Below, piece by piece: positions 7,885-16,609 of a DNA stretch of 56,305 nucleotides. Position 1 is the stretch's first letter. Each line of letters opens with the position of its first letter. Both the position numbers and the translations under genes were made by a program. The DNA is from Megasphaera sp. GTDB lineage: Bacteria; Bacillota; Negativicutes; Veillonellales; Megasphaeraceae. The stretch is taken from contig JALCNL010000003.1 of the NCBI GenBank assembly GCA_022649055.1, positions 1 to 56,305 on the forward strand, in the 5' to 3' direction. Below the pieces are notes generated by a model. That model did no database searches, was not told the origin of the DNA, and saw only the letters and a list, made by a program, of their open reading frames with translations.

Positions 7885-9267
7885 TTAATGTCCGATAAAC
7901 GCCGCATGAATTGCTTCCTTTAGTGTCATAACACCTGTAATACGGCAATCCGGATAGTCTGCGGCTTTAATATCCTCCATATTTCCTTTTGGAAGTATAA
8001 AAGAAGTAAATCCCATTTTAGCCGCTTCTTTAATTCTTCGTGCCGCATGGGGGACACAGCGCACATCACCGGTCAATCCCACTTCCCCCATAATAACGGT
8101 ACACGGATCAATAGCAATATCTTTAAAGCTGGATATGACTGCCAAAATTATCGGTAAATCTGCTGCTGTTTCCATCATGCGCAAGCCGCCGACAATATTA
8201 ATGTATACATCTTGGGTTCCAATCGATAAACCTACACGTTTTTCCAAAACGGCCAGTAAAATAATCAAACGATTATAATCCATACCCACAGCAGTCCGAC
8301 GCGGTACAGGAAAGACCGAACGCGTCGTCAAAGCCTGTACTTCTCCTAAAAGCGGGCGCATCCCATCCATCACGGCTGCTACCGCTGAACCAGCTTGTTT
8401 TCCCACTCGTTCAGCAAGAAGCATTTGAGATGGATTGGTAAGCTCGCAAAGTCCTTGCTCTGTCATCGTAAATAGCCCTGATTCATTGGTCGAACCAAAA
8501 CGATTTTTAATACTTCGTAAAATACGAAAACGATAGTTTCGTTCTCCTTCAAAATAAAGAACCACATCTACCATATGCTCCATCATCCGCGGTCCGGCAA
8601 TCGTACCATCTTTCGTAACATGTCCAATAACAAACACCGGAATGCAGCTGGTCTTAGCAAAAGACATGAGACGGATTGTACCTTCGCGGATCTGTCCCAT
8701 ACTTCCCGGAGGCCCTTCAATCTCACGACTATACATCGTCTGAATCGAATCTACTACTAACAAGCCAGGTTTCATGCGTTCGGCTTCCGCCAGAATATCC
8801 TGTATCGACGTTTCCGCCATTAGCATAAGACCTGCTTCATCTATTCCCAAACGCTGCGCCCGCATTTTAATTTGACCTGTCGATTCTTCACCCGAACCGT
8901 ACAGAACCATCCCATGTCCATGGCAGACAGCTGCAGCAATCTGCAGCACTAATGTGGATTTGCCGATACCGGGATCCCCACTTAAAAGGATAAGTGCTCC
9001 CGGTACAATACCACCGCCCAATACCCTGTCCAGTTCGCCAATCCCGGTTTCTTGGCGAGTCATCGTTTCCATGGCAATATCCCGCAAAGATTCCGGTTTA
9101 GCCGGTCCCTCTGCATGCCGCCGCATAATTTCGCTATGGCTGGTTTCCGGAACGATTTGTTCCTCCTGCATCGTATTCCATTCCCCGCATTGCGGACATT
9201 TCCCCATCCAGCGGCTGGTCACGCTGCCACAACTAGAGCAAACATACCTCGTTTTGATTTTAGCCAT
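7885..9267 (-). CDS. radA: DNA repair protein RadA (Sms)
   Basis: Branch-migration ATPase that helps RecA-mediated recombination and repair. In order: an N-terminal zinc finger (CSSCGS and CPQCGEW, residues 10-28), a RecA-like ATPase with Walker A GDPGIGKST near residue 96, the family motif KNRFGSTNE near 255, and a C-terminal Lon-protease-like domain without the proteolytic serine-lysine pair being required. At 460 residues it is full length. It follows clpC by 12 bp, the usual Firmicutes order ctsR-mcsA-mcsB-clpC-radA, so it is likely read from the same stress-controlled promoter. Confidence 0.97.
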   Translation of the reverse strand: MAKIKTRYVCSSCGSVTSRWMGKCPQCGEWNTMQEEQIVPETSHSEIMRRHAEGPAKPESLRDIAMETMTRQETGIGELDRVLGGGIVPGALILLSGDPGIGKSTLVLQIAAAVCHGHGMVLYGSGEESTGQIKMRAQRLGIDEAGLMLMAETSIQDILAEAERMKPGLLVVDSIQTMYSREIEGPPGSMGQIREGTIRLMSFAKTSCIPVFVIGHVTKDGTIAGPRMMEHMVDVVLYFEGERNYRFRILRSIKNRFGSTNESGLFTMTEQGLCELTNPSQMLLAERVGKQAGSAVAAVMDGMRPLLGEVQALTTRSVFPVPRRTAVGMDYNRLIILLAVLEKRVGLSIGTQDVYINIVGGLRMMETAADLPIILAVISSFKDIAIDPCTVIMGEVGLTGDVRCVPHAARRIKEAAKMGFTSFILPKGNMEDIKAADYPDCRITGVMTLKEAIHAAFIGH

Positions 9268-9279
9268 GTATGAGTCTCC

Positions 9280-11715
9280 CTACTCGGTTGTAAAAACCAG
9301 TTCTTTTTTATCATCACTTTTTACGTGGACCGTATTTCCCTGCTGCAATTTACCACCTAAAAGCAATTCAGCGATAGGATCCTCCACCATTTTCTGAATA
9401 GCCCGCTTTAATGGACGTGCCCCATAGGAGAAATCCGTACCTTCCTTAACAATGACTTCATCAGCCCCTTTACTCCATGCTAATTGAACGCCCTTTTCCT
9501 GCAATCGTGCAGTTAAATCCTGCAGCAAAATCGCAACAATACGATGTAAATCATCCGTTGTCAGGGGTTTGAAAACAAGTATTTCATCAATACGATTCAA
9601 AAATTCCGGACGGAAAAACTTCTTCACATCGGCCAAAATTTCTTTTTTTGCCTCCGCAAATGCCATTTCTCTATCTTTTTCTTCATTTGTTGATGTAGTA
9701 AATCCCATGACCGGCTCACTCTTTTTTAAATAAGAGGCTCCTAAATTACTAGTCATGATAATAACTGTATTGCGAAAATCTACCGTACGACCCTTAGAAT
9801 CAGTCAATCTTCCGTCATCTAGTACTTGTAAAAGCAAGTTAAAAAAGTCGCCATGTGCTTTTTCCACTTCATCAAACAAAATCACACTGTACGGTTTTTC
9901 ACGAACCGCATCGGTAAGCTGACCGCCTTCATCATATCCAACATACCCCGGAGGCGCTCCGACGAGACGGGATACATTGTATTTTTCCATATACTCACTC
10001 ATATCTATGCGAATCATCGCTTCATCGCTTCCAAAAAGTTGTCTTGCCAGCGTACGGGCCAATTCCGTCTTGCCTACCCCGCTGGGTCCTAAAAACAAGA
10101 ATGAGCCAATCGGCCGCTTTACATCTTTCAAACCGGCGCGGGCACGACGTACAGCTTTAGCTACTGCTTCGACCGCTTCGTTTTGGCTAATGACACTCTT
10201 ATGAAGCTCTTCCTCCAAATGAAGCAGTCTATGCGATTCCGTTTCCGTTAATTGTCGTACAGGAATACCCGTCCAATTGGAAACAACATCGGCAATATCT
10301 TCTTCTGTGACAACTAGTTTAGCATCATCCTGATGTTTTCTTTCCTTTTGAAGATTGGTAATTTCATCAGAAAGTTTTTTACCTTCATCCCGCAGTGCCG
10401 CACATTTTTCAAAATCTTCTCCAGCCAGAGCTGCTTCTTTTTCTTTAACAATATCAGCTAATTTCTTTTCCATCTTTTTAATATCCGGAGACGGTGAATA
10501 TACCTTCATTCGAACTTTAGAAGCAGCTTCATCCATTACATCGATTGCTTTATCAGGGAGAAAGCGATCAGAAATATACCGATTCGAAAGTTTGACTGCC
10601 GCACGAACTGCATCATCCGTAATGCGAGCTTTATGAAATGCTTCATACCGGTCACGCAGACCAAATAAAATGGCAGTAGCATCATCCTCTGTCGGTTCAC
10701 CTATAAGAACCGGTTGAAATCTGCGGGCTAAAGCAGCATCTTTTTCAATATGCTTTTTATATTCATCCAAAGTCGTAGCACCTATACATTGCAGTTCACC
10801 GCGGGCTAAAGCCGGCTTCAAGATATTCGCCGCATCCATCGTTCCTTCTACTGCGCCGGCTCCGATCAGTTGATGTAATTCGTCAATAAACAGAATTAAA
10901 GAAGTATCATTTTCAATCGTTTCAATAACTTTTTTTATCCGTTCTTCAAACTCACCGCGGTATTTTGTTCCTGCAACAAGGCTGGCCATATCTAGAGAAA
11001 AAATACGCTTATCCTTCAAAATATCGGGAACATTACCATTAATAATACGTTGTGCCAGACCCTCGGCAATTGCCGTTTTACCAACTCCAGGAGCACCAAT
11101 AAGGACGGGATTATTTTTAGTGCGCCGACTGAGAATCTGAATAACCCGGTTAATTTCTTTTTCCCTACCGACAACGGGATCTATTTTGCCTTGCCGTGCC
11201 ATATCATTTAAATCGCGCCCATAAGAAAAAATATCTTCATTGCCATAATTTCCATTTTCATCTTCTTCATTTGCATCAGACCGAATATTTCCCATAAACT
11301 CAGTCATCTTTTTCACAATAACATCCGGTTCTACATCCATGCTTTCAAAAATCTGCATAGCCATTCCAGTTCCTTCCCGCAAAAGTCCAAGAAGCAGATG
11401 TTCCGTACCAATATAATTAACTCCGAGACGATTTGCCTCCGATACAGCAAGTTCCAACGCACGTTTTGTCCGTGGGGTAAGTCCAAGTGCGGTAGGCTCC
11501 GTTATTCCAATCCCTACAAGCTGTTCCATCGTACGTGTTACATTTTCCGGAGTCATTCCCAATTGAGCCAGAACCTGACCAGCAATACCATCTTTTTCCA
11601 AAATCAGTCCCAATAGTATATGCTCTGTTCCTACATAATCATGGCGAAACTTACGTGCTACTTCCTGCGCATAGCGCAAAACATTTTTAGCTCCGTTAGT
11701 AAATCTATTATACAT
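9280..11715 (-). CDS. clpC: ATP-dependent unfoldase ClpC
   Basis: Hsp100 ATPase that feeds substrates to ClpP; in Bacillus its N-domain binds phosphoarginine marks made by McsB. Two Clp-N repeats cover residues 1-150, each with GTEH, whose glutamates correspond to those that contact phosphoarginine in B. subtilis (E32/E106, from memory). The first AAA domain has GAPGVGKTA and LILFIDELH, a UVR-like middle stretch contains [15 protein letters not shown], and the second AAA domain has GPSGVGKTE and [11 protein letters not shown]. The ATG at 11715 matches the family start [13 protein letters not shown]; a GTG three codons upstream sits too close to GGGAGG. At 811 residues it is full length. Partner ClpP is not in the window. 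Confidence 0.97.
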   Translation of the reverse strand: MYNRFTNGAKNVLRYAQEVARKFRHDYVGTEHILLGLILEKDGIAGQVLAQLGMTPENVTRTMEQLVGIGITEPTALGLTPRTKRALELAVSEANRLGVNYIGTEHLLLGLLREGTGMAMQIFESMDVEPDVIVKKMTEFMGNIRSDANEEDENGNYGNEDIFSYGRDLNDMARQGKIDPVVGREKEINRVIQILSRRTKNNPVLIGAPGVGKTAIAEGLAQRIINGNVPDILKDKRIFSLDMASLVAGTKYRGEFEERIKKVIETIENDTSLILFIDELHQLIGAGAVEGTMDAANILKPALARGELQCIGATTLDEYKKHIEKDAALARRFQPVLIGEPTEDDATAILFGLRDRYEAFHKARITDDAVRAAVKLSNRYISDRFLPDKAIDVMDEAASKVRMKVYSPSPDIKKMEKKLADIVKEKEAALAGEDFEKCAALRDEGKKLSDEITNLQKERKHQDDAKLVVTEEDIADVVSNWTGIPVRQLTETESHRLLHLEEELHKSVISQNEAVEAVAKAVRRARAGLKDVKRPIGSFLFLGPSGVGKTELARTLARQLFGSDEAMIRIDMSEYMEKYNVSRLVGAPPGYVGYDEGGQLTDAVREKPYSVILFDEVEKAHGDFFNLLLQVLDDGRLTDSKGRTVDFRNTVIIMTSNLGASYLKKSEPVMGFTTSTNEEKDREMAFAEAKKEILADVKKFFRPEFLNRIDEILVFKPLTTDDLHRIVAILLQDLTARLQEKGVQLAWSKGADEVIVKEGTDFSYGARPLKRAIQKMVEDPIAELLLGGKLQQGNTVHVKSDDKKELVFTTE

Positions 11716-11748
11716 AGAGATCACTTCCCTCCCAATAAATACTGTAAA

Positions 11749-12813
11749 TTATATCGCATAAGCGGCTAAAGTTTCACGCATTACGCTCGCCCGTCTTATA
11801 CTTAAATCTTCTTCTCCCAGTTTTTCACCGCCGGCCGTATACTGCAAAAACGCCGGTTCCACGGAAGCCAGTAAGGATTCATACACCAAAGGACGTTCAT
11901 GTACAATTCCCATATCAATGGCCAGCCGCAAATCGCTAGCCAGTCCAATAGCTTCCTGCTGACTCATAAGCCAGGCTTGGGACAGTACACCATAGGTCCT
12001 GCGCAATCTATCCTGCATTTCATTTTTATTATGTGTCCATAATAAATTTCTACAATTTTTTTCTTCTTGTACTACCTGTATAATAATTTTTTCCAATTGA
12101 TCCAGTATGTCTGTTTCCGAAATTCCCAGGGTGACTTGATTTGTAATTTGAAATACATTTCCGATGGTTTCCCCCCGATCCCCATAAATTCCACAAACAA
12201 CAAATCCTAACTTTGTAATTCCCTGGACAATACGGTTGACACGCTTCATCATAACCAATGCCGGTATATGAAGTGTCACTGCCGCAATAAGACCTGTACC
12301 GGCTTGTGCAGGACTGGCCGTTAAATAACCAAAGTCATCGCGAAAAGCAAAATTAAGTGAACTCTCCAATGAATCATCTACTTGAGATGCATCTTCCCAA
12401 ACTCTTTTCAAATTGAACCCAGCAGCAGATGCATGAATACAAAAATGATCCGTTTCATTTACCATTACCGAAACAGCACCATCCTGCCGTAACAGCAGTC
12501 CACGATTTACCGGCTGTGATATGTGAGCTGCGGAAGAAAAATGTTTTTCTACGAGCAATTCCCTTTCTAAAGACGCTAATTCGGCTAATGACACAAATTC
12601 ATAAACACCGCGGCCCAAAACATTAAGCCGGGGCATGCTCTTTTCTCCTTCCGAAAAAACGGCTGCTAGCTCTATATCAGACGCTCTATCGGGGAAAATA
12701 TATTTTTTCAAATTACGGGAAAGACGCATGCGGCTGTCCAACACAATATCAGACATGGTACCGGAACCATCCTGCCAAGGTGCAAGAGGTGCAGAAAGTA
12801 AATCCTTCAGCAT
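11749..12813 (-). CDS. mcsB: McsB-family protein with a degenerate kinase site (predicted pseudokinase)
   Basis: By position and overall likeness this is McsB, the protein-arginine kinase that marks proteins for ClpC. The 354 residues align without gaps in numbering to B. subtilis McsB in the catalytic part, as recalled from memory. The SRMRLSRN segment (27-34) that helps hold ATP is kept. But Thr121 stands for catalytic Glu121, Cys125 for the nearby Arg, Ser167 for Cys167, Ile176 for an ATP-binding Arg, Cys207 for Arg207 and Asp212 for Glu212; Leu337-Ser338 replace the Arg-Asp pair that binds phosphoarginine. The fold-defining stretches GNVFQITNQVTLG and LHIPALV are well kept, so the protein is under selection, but kinase activity looks lost. 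It follows mcsA by 2 bp; start chosen for spacing from AAAGGAGG. Confidence 0.9.
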   Translation of the reverse strand: MLKDLLSAPLAPWQDGSGTMSDIVLDSRMRLSRNLKKYIFPDRASDIELAAVFSEGEKSMPRLNVLGRGVYEFVSLAELASLERELLVEKHFSSAAHISQPVNRGLLLRQDGAVSVMVNETDHFCIHASAAGFNLKRVWEDASQVDDSLESSLNFAFRDDFGYLTASPAQAGTGLIAAVTLHIPALVMMKRVNRIVQGITKLGFVVCGIYGDRGETIGNVFQITNQVTLGISETDILDQLEKIIIQVVQEEKNCRNLLWTHNKNEMQDRLRRTYGVLSQAWLMSQQEAIGLASDLRLAIDMGIVHERPLVYESLLASVEPAFLQYTAGGEKLGEEDLSIRRASVMRETLAAYAI

Positions 12814-12815
12814 AA

Positions 12816-13337
12816 TCATTCCTCCTTTTGTTCATCAATATGAGAAATTTTGCGTTCCAGCGCATGGATTTCATCGCGCACCGTAACAGCCTCTTCATAC
12901 TTTTCTTCACGCACTAATTTTTGCAAATGCTGACGCAGTCGTTTAATTTGATTTACCGTCCGAAATACACCGGTTCCGCGATTGGGGACCTTGCCAACAT
13001 GCTTCGTATGTCCGTGAATGCGCCGCATCAGCGGTGTTATTTCCTCTTTAAATACTTCATAACAATCTGGACAACCGAATTTCCCCAATCGGTTGAATTC
13101 GCTATACGTCATGCCGCAACTGGCACATCTCGGTTCTTCTGCAGAATGATCAGAATAATCAGGGTACGCCATTTTACGGAAAAAATCATTATCAATAATA
13201 TTAAAATCACTGTGCCCTTTTAAATTTTCTTCTTTTTGGGCACACACACTGCATAAATGTATATCTGTACGTCGTCCATTTATAATTTTTGTAACATGAA
13301 CAACGGCTTCCCTCTTTTTACAGCAATCACACAACAT
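12816..13337 (-). CDS. mcsA: McsA, zinc-binding activator/adaptor
   Basis: In Bacillus McsA binds and activates McsB and modulates CtsR. The 173-residue protein has two zinc modules: MLCDCCKKREA with CSVCAQ (residues 1-35) and CASCGM with CPDCYE (about 70-95). A UVR-type coiled region, EEKYEEAVTVRDEIHALE, closes the C-terminus. The ATG at 13337 is preferred because GGAGG is nine bases away; the upstream ATG touches it. The gene lies between ctsR (24 bp) and mcsB (2 bp). Both cysteine modules are intact although the partner kinase is degenerate, which suggests the pair still forms a complex used for something other than arginine phosphorylation. Confidence 0.93.
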   Translation of the reverse strand: MLCDCCKKREAVVHVTKIINGRRTDIHLCSVCAQKEENLKGHSDFNIIDNDFFRKMAYPDYSDHSAEEPRCASCGMTYSEFNRLGKFGCPDCYEVFKEEITPLMRRIHGHTKHVGKVPNRGTGVFRTVNQIKRLRQHLQKLVREEKYEEAVTVRDEIHALERKISHIDEQKEE

Positions 13338-13361
13338 ACTATTCATCCTCCTTTACGGAAT

Positions 13362-13814
13362 CTACTGCAGCTCCAGATGTTTTAAAATGCGATGAATGAC
13401 CGCATATCGCTGCCGTTCATCAACCTCCGCATAAAGTGCTTCAAAGGTATGATGCAGTAAGACGGCTTCTCTATTGGTAATAGTCTGCTGCCGAATCAAT
13501 CGATATAGTAACGAATCCAAATCTGACAAAGAAATACTGGGAACCGGCAAACGTTCCTTCATAACCGCCGGTGTACGCTCAACTGGCTTAGTAGTTTTGC
13601 GTACAATACGCACAAAACCACCTGAACCACGACGTGATTCTACAATAAATCCCCGATCATAGGAAAACCGGGTACTCAAAACATAGCTTATTTGTGAAGG
13701 AGCACAATCAAGTTCCTCCGCCAATTCATTGCGTTTCAATATGATAATTTCTTCTTGGTCTTGCAATAATTTATGAAGAATCAGCTGCTCAATTTTATCT
13801 GCTAAATTACTCAT
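13362..13814 (-). CDS. ctsR: CtsR, repressor of class III heat-shock genes
   Basis: Winged-helix dimeric repressor of clp genes. The 150 residues show the expected N-terminal helix-turn-helix (NELAEELDCAPSQISYVLSTRF, read across residues 28-49) and the wing ESRRGSGGFVRI, where the family has a Gly-rich tip carrying the arginine that McsB can phosphorylate in Bacillus. It is the first gene of the operon, with its own sites just upstream (see the promoter entry), so autoregulation is very likely. The C-terminal domain after residue 75 is of usual length. Confidence 0.96.
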   Translation of the reverse strand: MSNLADKIEQLILHKLLQDQEEIIILKRNELAEELDCAPSQISYVLSTRFSYDRGFIVESRRGSGGFVRIVRKTTKPVERTPAVMKERLPVPSISLSDLDSLLYRLIRQQTITNREAVLLHHTFEALYAEVDERQRYAVIHRILKHLELQ

Positions 13815-13866
13815 CGTATCTCACCAACTTTTTATGTTTTAACCTTTTGACTTTTAAACTATCTTT

Positions 13867-13897
13867 ATTATATTCGTCTTTTTGACTTTTTTCAACT
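13867..13897 (-). promoter_or_regulatory. ctsR promoter with an overlapping CtsR-like operator
   Basis: On the minus strand TTGAAA (13890-13895), a 17-bp spacer and TATAAT (13867-13872) form a strong sigma-A promoter. AGTTGAA-AAA-AGTCAAA at 13881-13897 matches the known CtsR layout of two direct heptads separated by three bases, the second heptad perfectly. A third AGTCAAA lies downstream near 13844-13850. Promoter is seen directly; operator assignment is by likeness. Confidence 0.7.
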
Positions 13898-13910
13898 ATT
13901 TATTTTCTTA

Positions 13911-13940
13911 TTGACATATTCATTTTTTTAATACTATAAT
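13911..13940 (+). promoter_or_regulatory. Promoter of the DUF535 gene
   Basis: TTGACA at 13911-13916, an 18-bp spacer and TATAAT at 13935-13940, followed by AAAAGGAGG and an ATG at 13978. It diverges from the ctsR promoter only 15 bp away, so CtsR bound there could influence it. Confidence 0.85.
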
Positions 13941-13977
13941 ATTAATTTAACATAGACACTTAAAAGGAGGATTGTTC

Positions 13978-14973
13978 ATGCACAGCTTTTCCCATTTTTG
14001 GCGTATGTCAAGACATATATATCACCCCAGAAATTTTTCTGAAAACAAAAGAGCCTTCGCTTTTTTTATCCATAGTGCCGCACATCGAAACATGATGGAG
14101 GAATTTTACACTTTTTTTGACAATTACCCTCCCCTCACTGATTTTATTGAAAAAGAAAGAGACTTTCAAGAAGTCATGACTCGTGTTTTTTTATTTAAGA
14201 ACTCTTCTATGCGTGACCGTTTAACCGCGGTAATTCATCATTTTAATATCGCACAAACTTTATTTTCTGACGAAACACTGCAGGACTTATATTTTGGAAA
14301 AGGAATTACTCTCTGGAAATCCGAAGATGAAAACTTCCCCTTAGATCTGCATCTGCAATTTCTCACCGGCCAGCGTAAGGAAGGCTTTCTGACCATGATG
14401 CTCCGCTATGAAGAAAAAAAAGTATATCAATTCAATTTCCGTTTTGATTATAATACAGAAGGTCATATCTCCTTATATGTCGGTACACTGCAGGGAACAC
14501 CGCACGGTCTGAAAATAACAAAAATCCTAACAAAAAAACTTTTTGGGTACCGTCCCAAAAATATGATTTTGTACTTTATGCGTATCTTTATTCAAACATT
14601 AGGAATTGAAGATTTTTACGTTATTACCGACGAAGGGTTTTATACAAACAGTCATATTATTCGGGGAAATCGCTCTAAGAAAACCTTTTTTAATGATTTT
14701 TGGTTAGATGAAGGCGCCACTGCAGACCCCTACGAAAAGAATTTTTTCCGTATGCCTATCAAAGAAAAACGCCGTACTTATAATGAAATAAAATCGCAAA
14801 AACGTAACTTATTCCGCAAGCGCTATTTTCTAATGGATGAAATCATGCCCTCCTATATACAAGTAATTTATTCTATGCTCCGTCCCGGCTTTATGCCTTC
14901 TCCTTCGGCAATAGATGCAGCCTTGACAGAAAAAACCGCAGACTATGATCCGATTGGTGCACCCAAAGAATAA
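13978..14973 (+). CDS. VirK/YbjX family (DUF535) protein
   Basis: A 331-residue cytoplasmic-looking protein without signal peptide. The stretch SLYVGTLQGTPHGLK followed by ITKILTKKLFGYRPKN and, further on, YVITDEGFYTNSH and NDFWLDEG fits the DUF535 family (VirK of Shigella, YbjX of E. coli), linked in Gram-negatives to outer-membrane or surface integrity and to peptide resistance; its biochemistry is not known. Presence beside Clp stress genes of Firmicutes type is what suggests a diderm firmicute. The ATG at 13978 has AAAGGAGG seven bases ahead; an in-frame TTG two codons upstream is less likely. It is monocistronic, ending at a strong bidirectional terminator. Confidence 0.78.
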   Translation: MHSFSHFWRMSRHIYHPRNFSENKRAFAFFIHSAAHRNMMEEFYTFFDNYPPLTDFIEKERDFQEVMTRVFLFKNSSMRDRLTAVIHHFNIAQTLFSDETLQDLYFGKGITLWKSEDENFPLDLHLQFLTGQRKEGFLTMMLRYEEKKVYQFNFRFDYNTEGHISLYVGTLQGTPHGLKITKILTKKLFGYRPKNMILYFMRIFIQTLGIEDFYVITDEGFYTNSHIIRGNRSKKTFFNDFWLDEGATADPYEKNFFRMPIKEKRRTYNEIKSQKRNLFRKRYFLMDEIMPSYIQVIYSMLRPGFMPSPSAIDAALTEKTADYDPIGAPKE

Positions 14974-15056
14974 TATAAAACACGGTCCTTTTCTTTTGGC
15001 GTATCTATCAGAAACGAAGAATCTTTCTTGCATTATAAAACCGGGTATAATTTGTA

Positions 15057-15118
15057 CAGTATAATTGATGTTTTAACATACTTCAATTATACTGCGAAGA
15101 GGTCTCTTCGGGACCCCT
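15057..15118 (+). other. Hairpins downstream of the DUF535 gene
   Basis: Two successive inverted repeats: 15057-15068 with 15083-15094 (12 bp, perfect) and a GGTC/GACC stem with a TTCG loop around 15101-15114, followed by CCTTTT. They could be a first, weaker terminator of the plus-strand transcript ahead of the strong hairpin at 15132. Confidence 0.45.
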
Positions 15119-15131
15119 TTTACTATATATT

Positions 15132-15173
15132 GTAAAAAATGGAACCCAGATTTCTCTGGGTTCCATTTTTTAC
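15132..15173. terminator. Bidirectional terminator between convergent genes
   Basis: A perfect 19-bp stem (15132-15150 with 15155-15173) with a 4-base loop; each arm carries six A or T residues, so it works on both strands. It separates the DUF535 gene from the FMN dehydrogenase gene. Confidence 0.9.
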
Positions 15174-15237
15174 AGAACTATATTGTTACAGCCCCTTTTA
15201 CACATTAAATAACCGGTTGTACCTTAACGCAAACCGT

Positions 15238-16272
15238 TTATCTAGATAATTTCATCAAAATATTTTTTCTCACATTTTTTGCAGAAGCAGTTCCGGTAAT
15301 CATCATAGCATCACTCAATTCCCGTTTAAACCCATCCAGCATGATTTTAACACCTTCAGCTCCGCCGCCAATAGCTCCCCATGCTGCGGGGCGTCCGATA
15401 AGACAAGCATCAGCTCCAAGCGCTAGCATTTTCAAAACATCTTCCCCACTGCGAATGCCGCCATCGACAAAAATGGTAAGTTTTCCCTTAACAGCAGACG
15501 CTATTTCCGGCAATACATCGGCTGTACCCGCCATACCATCCAAAATGCGTCCGCCATGATTGCTGACCACGATTCCCTTTGCTCCTGCCTCTACACAGGC
15601 AAGTGCTTCTTCCTTAGACATAACGCCCTTTACAATAAACGGAATCGCAACAGAATCGGCTATTTTTTTGATACTGGCAACACTCTTAGGTCCCACAGGC
15701 TGACCAAAAATACGCATATTAATTAACGTTGCTGCATCAATATCACTGGCAACAGCCGGTGCTCCGGCTTCTTCCGCCAATTTGGCTTTTTCTATAATTG
15801 CTTCATCATCACGTGGTTTAATGGTAGGAATAACCAAGCCCGGATGTGCTTTACAAGCACGAATTCCAGAAGCATACATATACGCTGCACCGCTATCGCC
15901 GGTAAAAGCAATCGTTCCAGCATCGATAGCGCCTTGTGTAACTGCATCACAGTACTCTTCTTCTACTTTCTGCGGATCGCCCTCCACCTTAGCATTCAAA
16001 ACAATTCCACCTACGGGTGCCACCAATACAGGCAGAGAAAGAGTGTGACCAAAAATCTCCGTACGTGTGTCAGGCTCTTCGATTCCCGCCATACTGCGCA
16101 TGATAAGTCCATACTCCTTTAGTGATTCTACATTACGCATGAAGGAACGACCGGTACGCAAACCACCGAATCCAGGAATCTGCCCGCGACAGGCTAACCC
16201 ATTGCATTCAGGGCAAACATGACAGCCCTTCATTTTCTTTCGTGCATTTTCCATTACTTCTTTCTTCTCCAT
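15238..16272 (-). CDS. FMN-dependent alpha-hydroxyacid dehydrogenase with an N-terminal four-cysteine segment
   Basis: TIM-barrel FMN enzyme of the lactate oxidase/glycolate oxidase family, oxidising a 2-hydroxyacid such as lactate. The active-site segment VSNHGGRILDG (catalytic His and Arg) and the FMN-phosphate site VDGGIRSGEDVLKMLALGA...IGRP are present; length 344 is normal for the bacterial cytosolic form. Odd is the N-terminus: Cys17, Cys20, Cys23 and Cys28 (CX2CX2CX4C) before GQIPGFGG, a pattern that could bind a metal or iron-sulfur centre. A rubredoxin gene lies 123 bp upstream in the same direction but beyond a terminator, so shared electron transfer is conceivable but not shown. 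Good AGGAGG-like ribosome site. True substrate unknown. Confidence 0.88.
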   Translation of the reverse strand: MEKKEVMENARKKMKGCHVCPECNGLACRGQIPGFGGLRTGRSFMRNVESLKEYGLIMRSMAGIEEPDTRTEIFGHTLSLPVLVAPVGGIVLNAKVEGDPQKVEEEYCDAVTQGAIDAGTIAFTGDSGAAYMYASGIRACKAHPGLVIPTIKPRDDEAIIEKAKLAEEAGAPAVASDIDAATLINMRIFGQPVGPKSVASIKKIADSVAIPFIVKGVMSKEEALACVEAGAKGIVVSNHGGRILDGMAGTADVLPEIASAVKGKLTIFVDGGIRSGEDVLKMLALGADACLIGRPAAWGAIGGGAEGVKIMLDGFKRELSDAMMITGTASAKNVRKNILMKLSR

Positions 16273-16332
16273 CTATACTACCTCCTTAAATGCTCATGAC
16301 AACAACAGACCCTTATTCCTTGCTGTACACGC

Positions 16333-16376
16333 AAAAAATCTTCTTCCTTGAAGTATATCACGGAAGAAGATTTTTT
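16333..16376. terminator. Terminator after rubredoxin
   Basis: A perfect 15-bp stem (16333-16347 with 16362-16376) with six A and six T residues at its foot and a 14-base loop. It ends the PadR-rubredoxin transcript on the minus strand and could also work in reverse. Confidence 0.88.
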
Positions 16377-16395
16377 ACATCATTGATTGTTAAAA

Positions 16396-16557
16396 TTAGT
16401 CCATTTTAACAAATTCACTTTTACCGGCACCACAAGTCGGACATACCCAATCTTCCGGTAAATCGGCAAATTTTGTACCTGCAGCAATACCGGCATCGGC
16501 ATCACCTTTTTCTTCTTCATAAATGTAACCACAGATACTGCATTCGTATTTGTCCAT
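16396..16557 (-). CDS. Rubredoxin
   Basis: A 53-residue iron protein for single-electron transfer, often part of oxygen or peroxide detoxification in anaerobes. The two knuckles are [10 protein letters not shown] at the N-terminus and [11 protein letters not shown] near the end, giving the four cysteines that hold one iron, with the usual acidic middle and the aromatic Tyr/Trp core. ATG at 16557 follows an AGGAGG-like site. It lies 52 bp after the PadR gene and before a strong terminator, suggesting a two-gene transcript. A longer frame over the same DNA is only a shadow. Confidence 0.96.
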   Translation of the reverse strand: MDKYECSICGYIYEEEKGDADAGIAAGTKFADLPEDWVCPTCGAGKSEFVKMD

Positions 16558-16609
16558 CGTATATTACCTCCTAAAATCAATATTAATAAATCCCAATTAA
16601 ATGAGATTA

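Noticed and set aside
15057-15118. T-box or other riboswitch downstream of the DUF535 gene
   Set aside because: No T-box sequence and no downstream gene on that strand; simple hairpins before the main terminator explain it.
16380-16580. 66-codon frame over the rubredoxin gene
   Set aside because: Shadow of the rubredoxin frame, which has the cysteine knuckles and a ribosome site.
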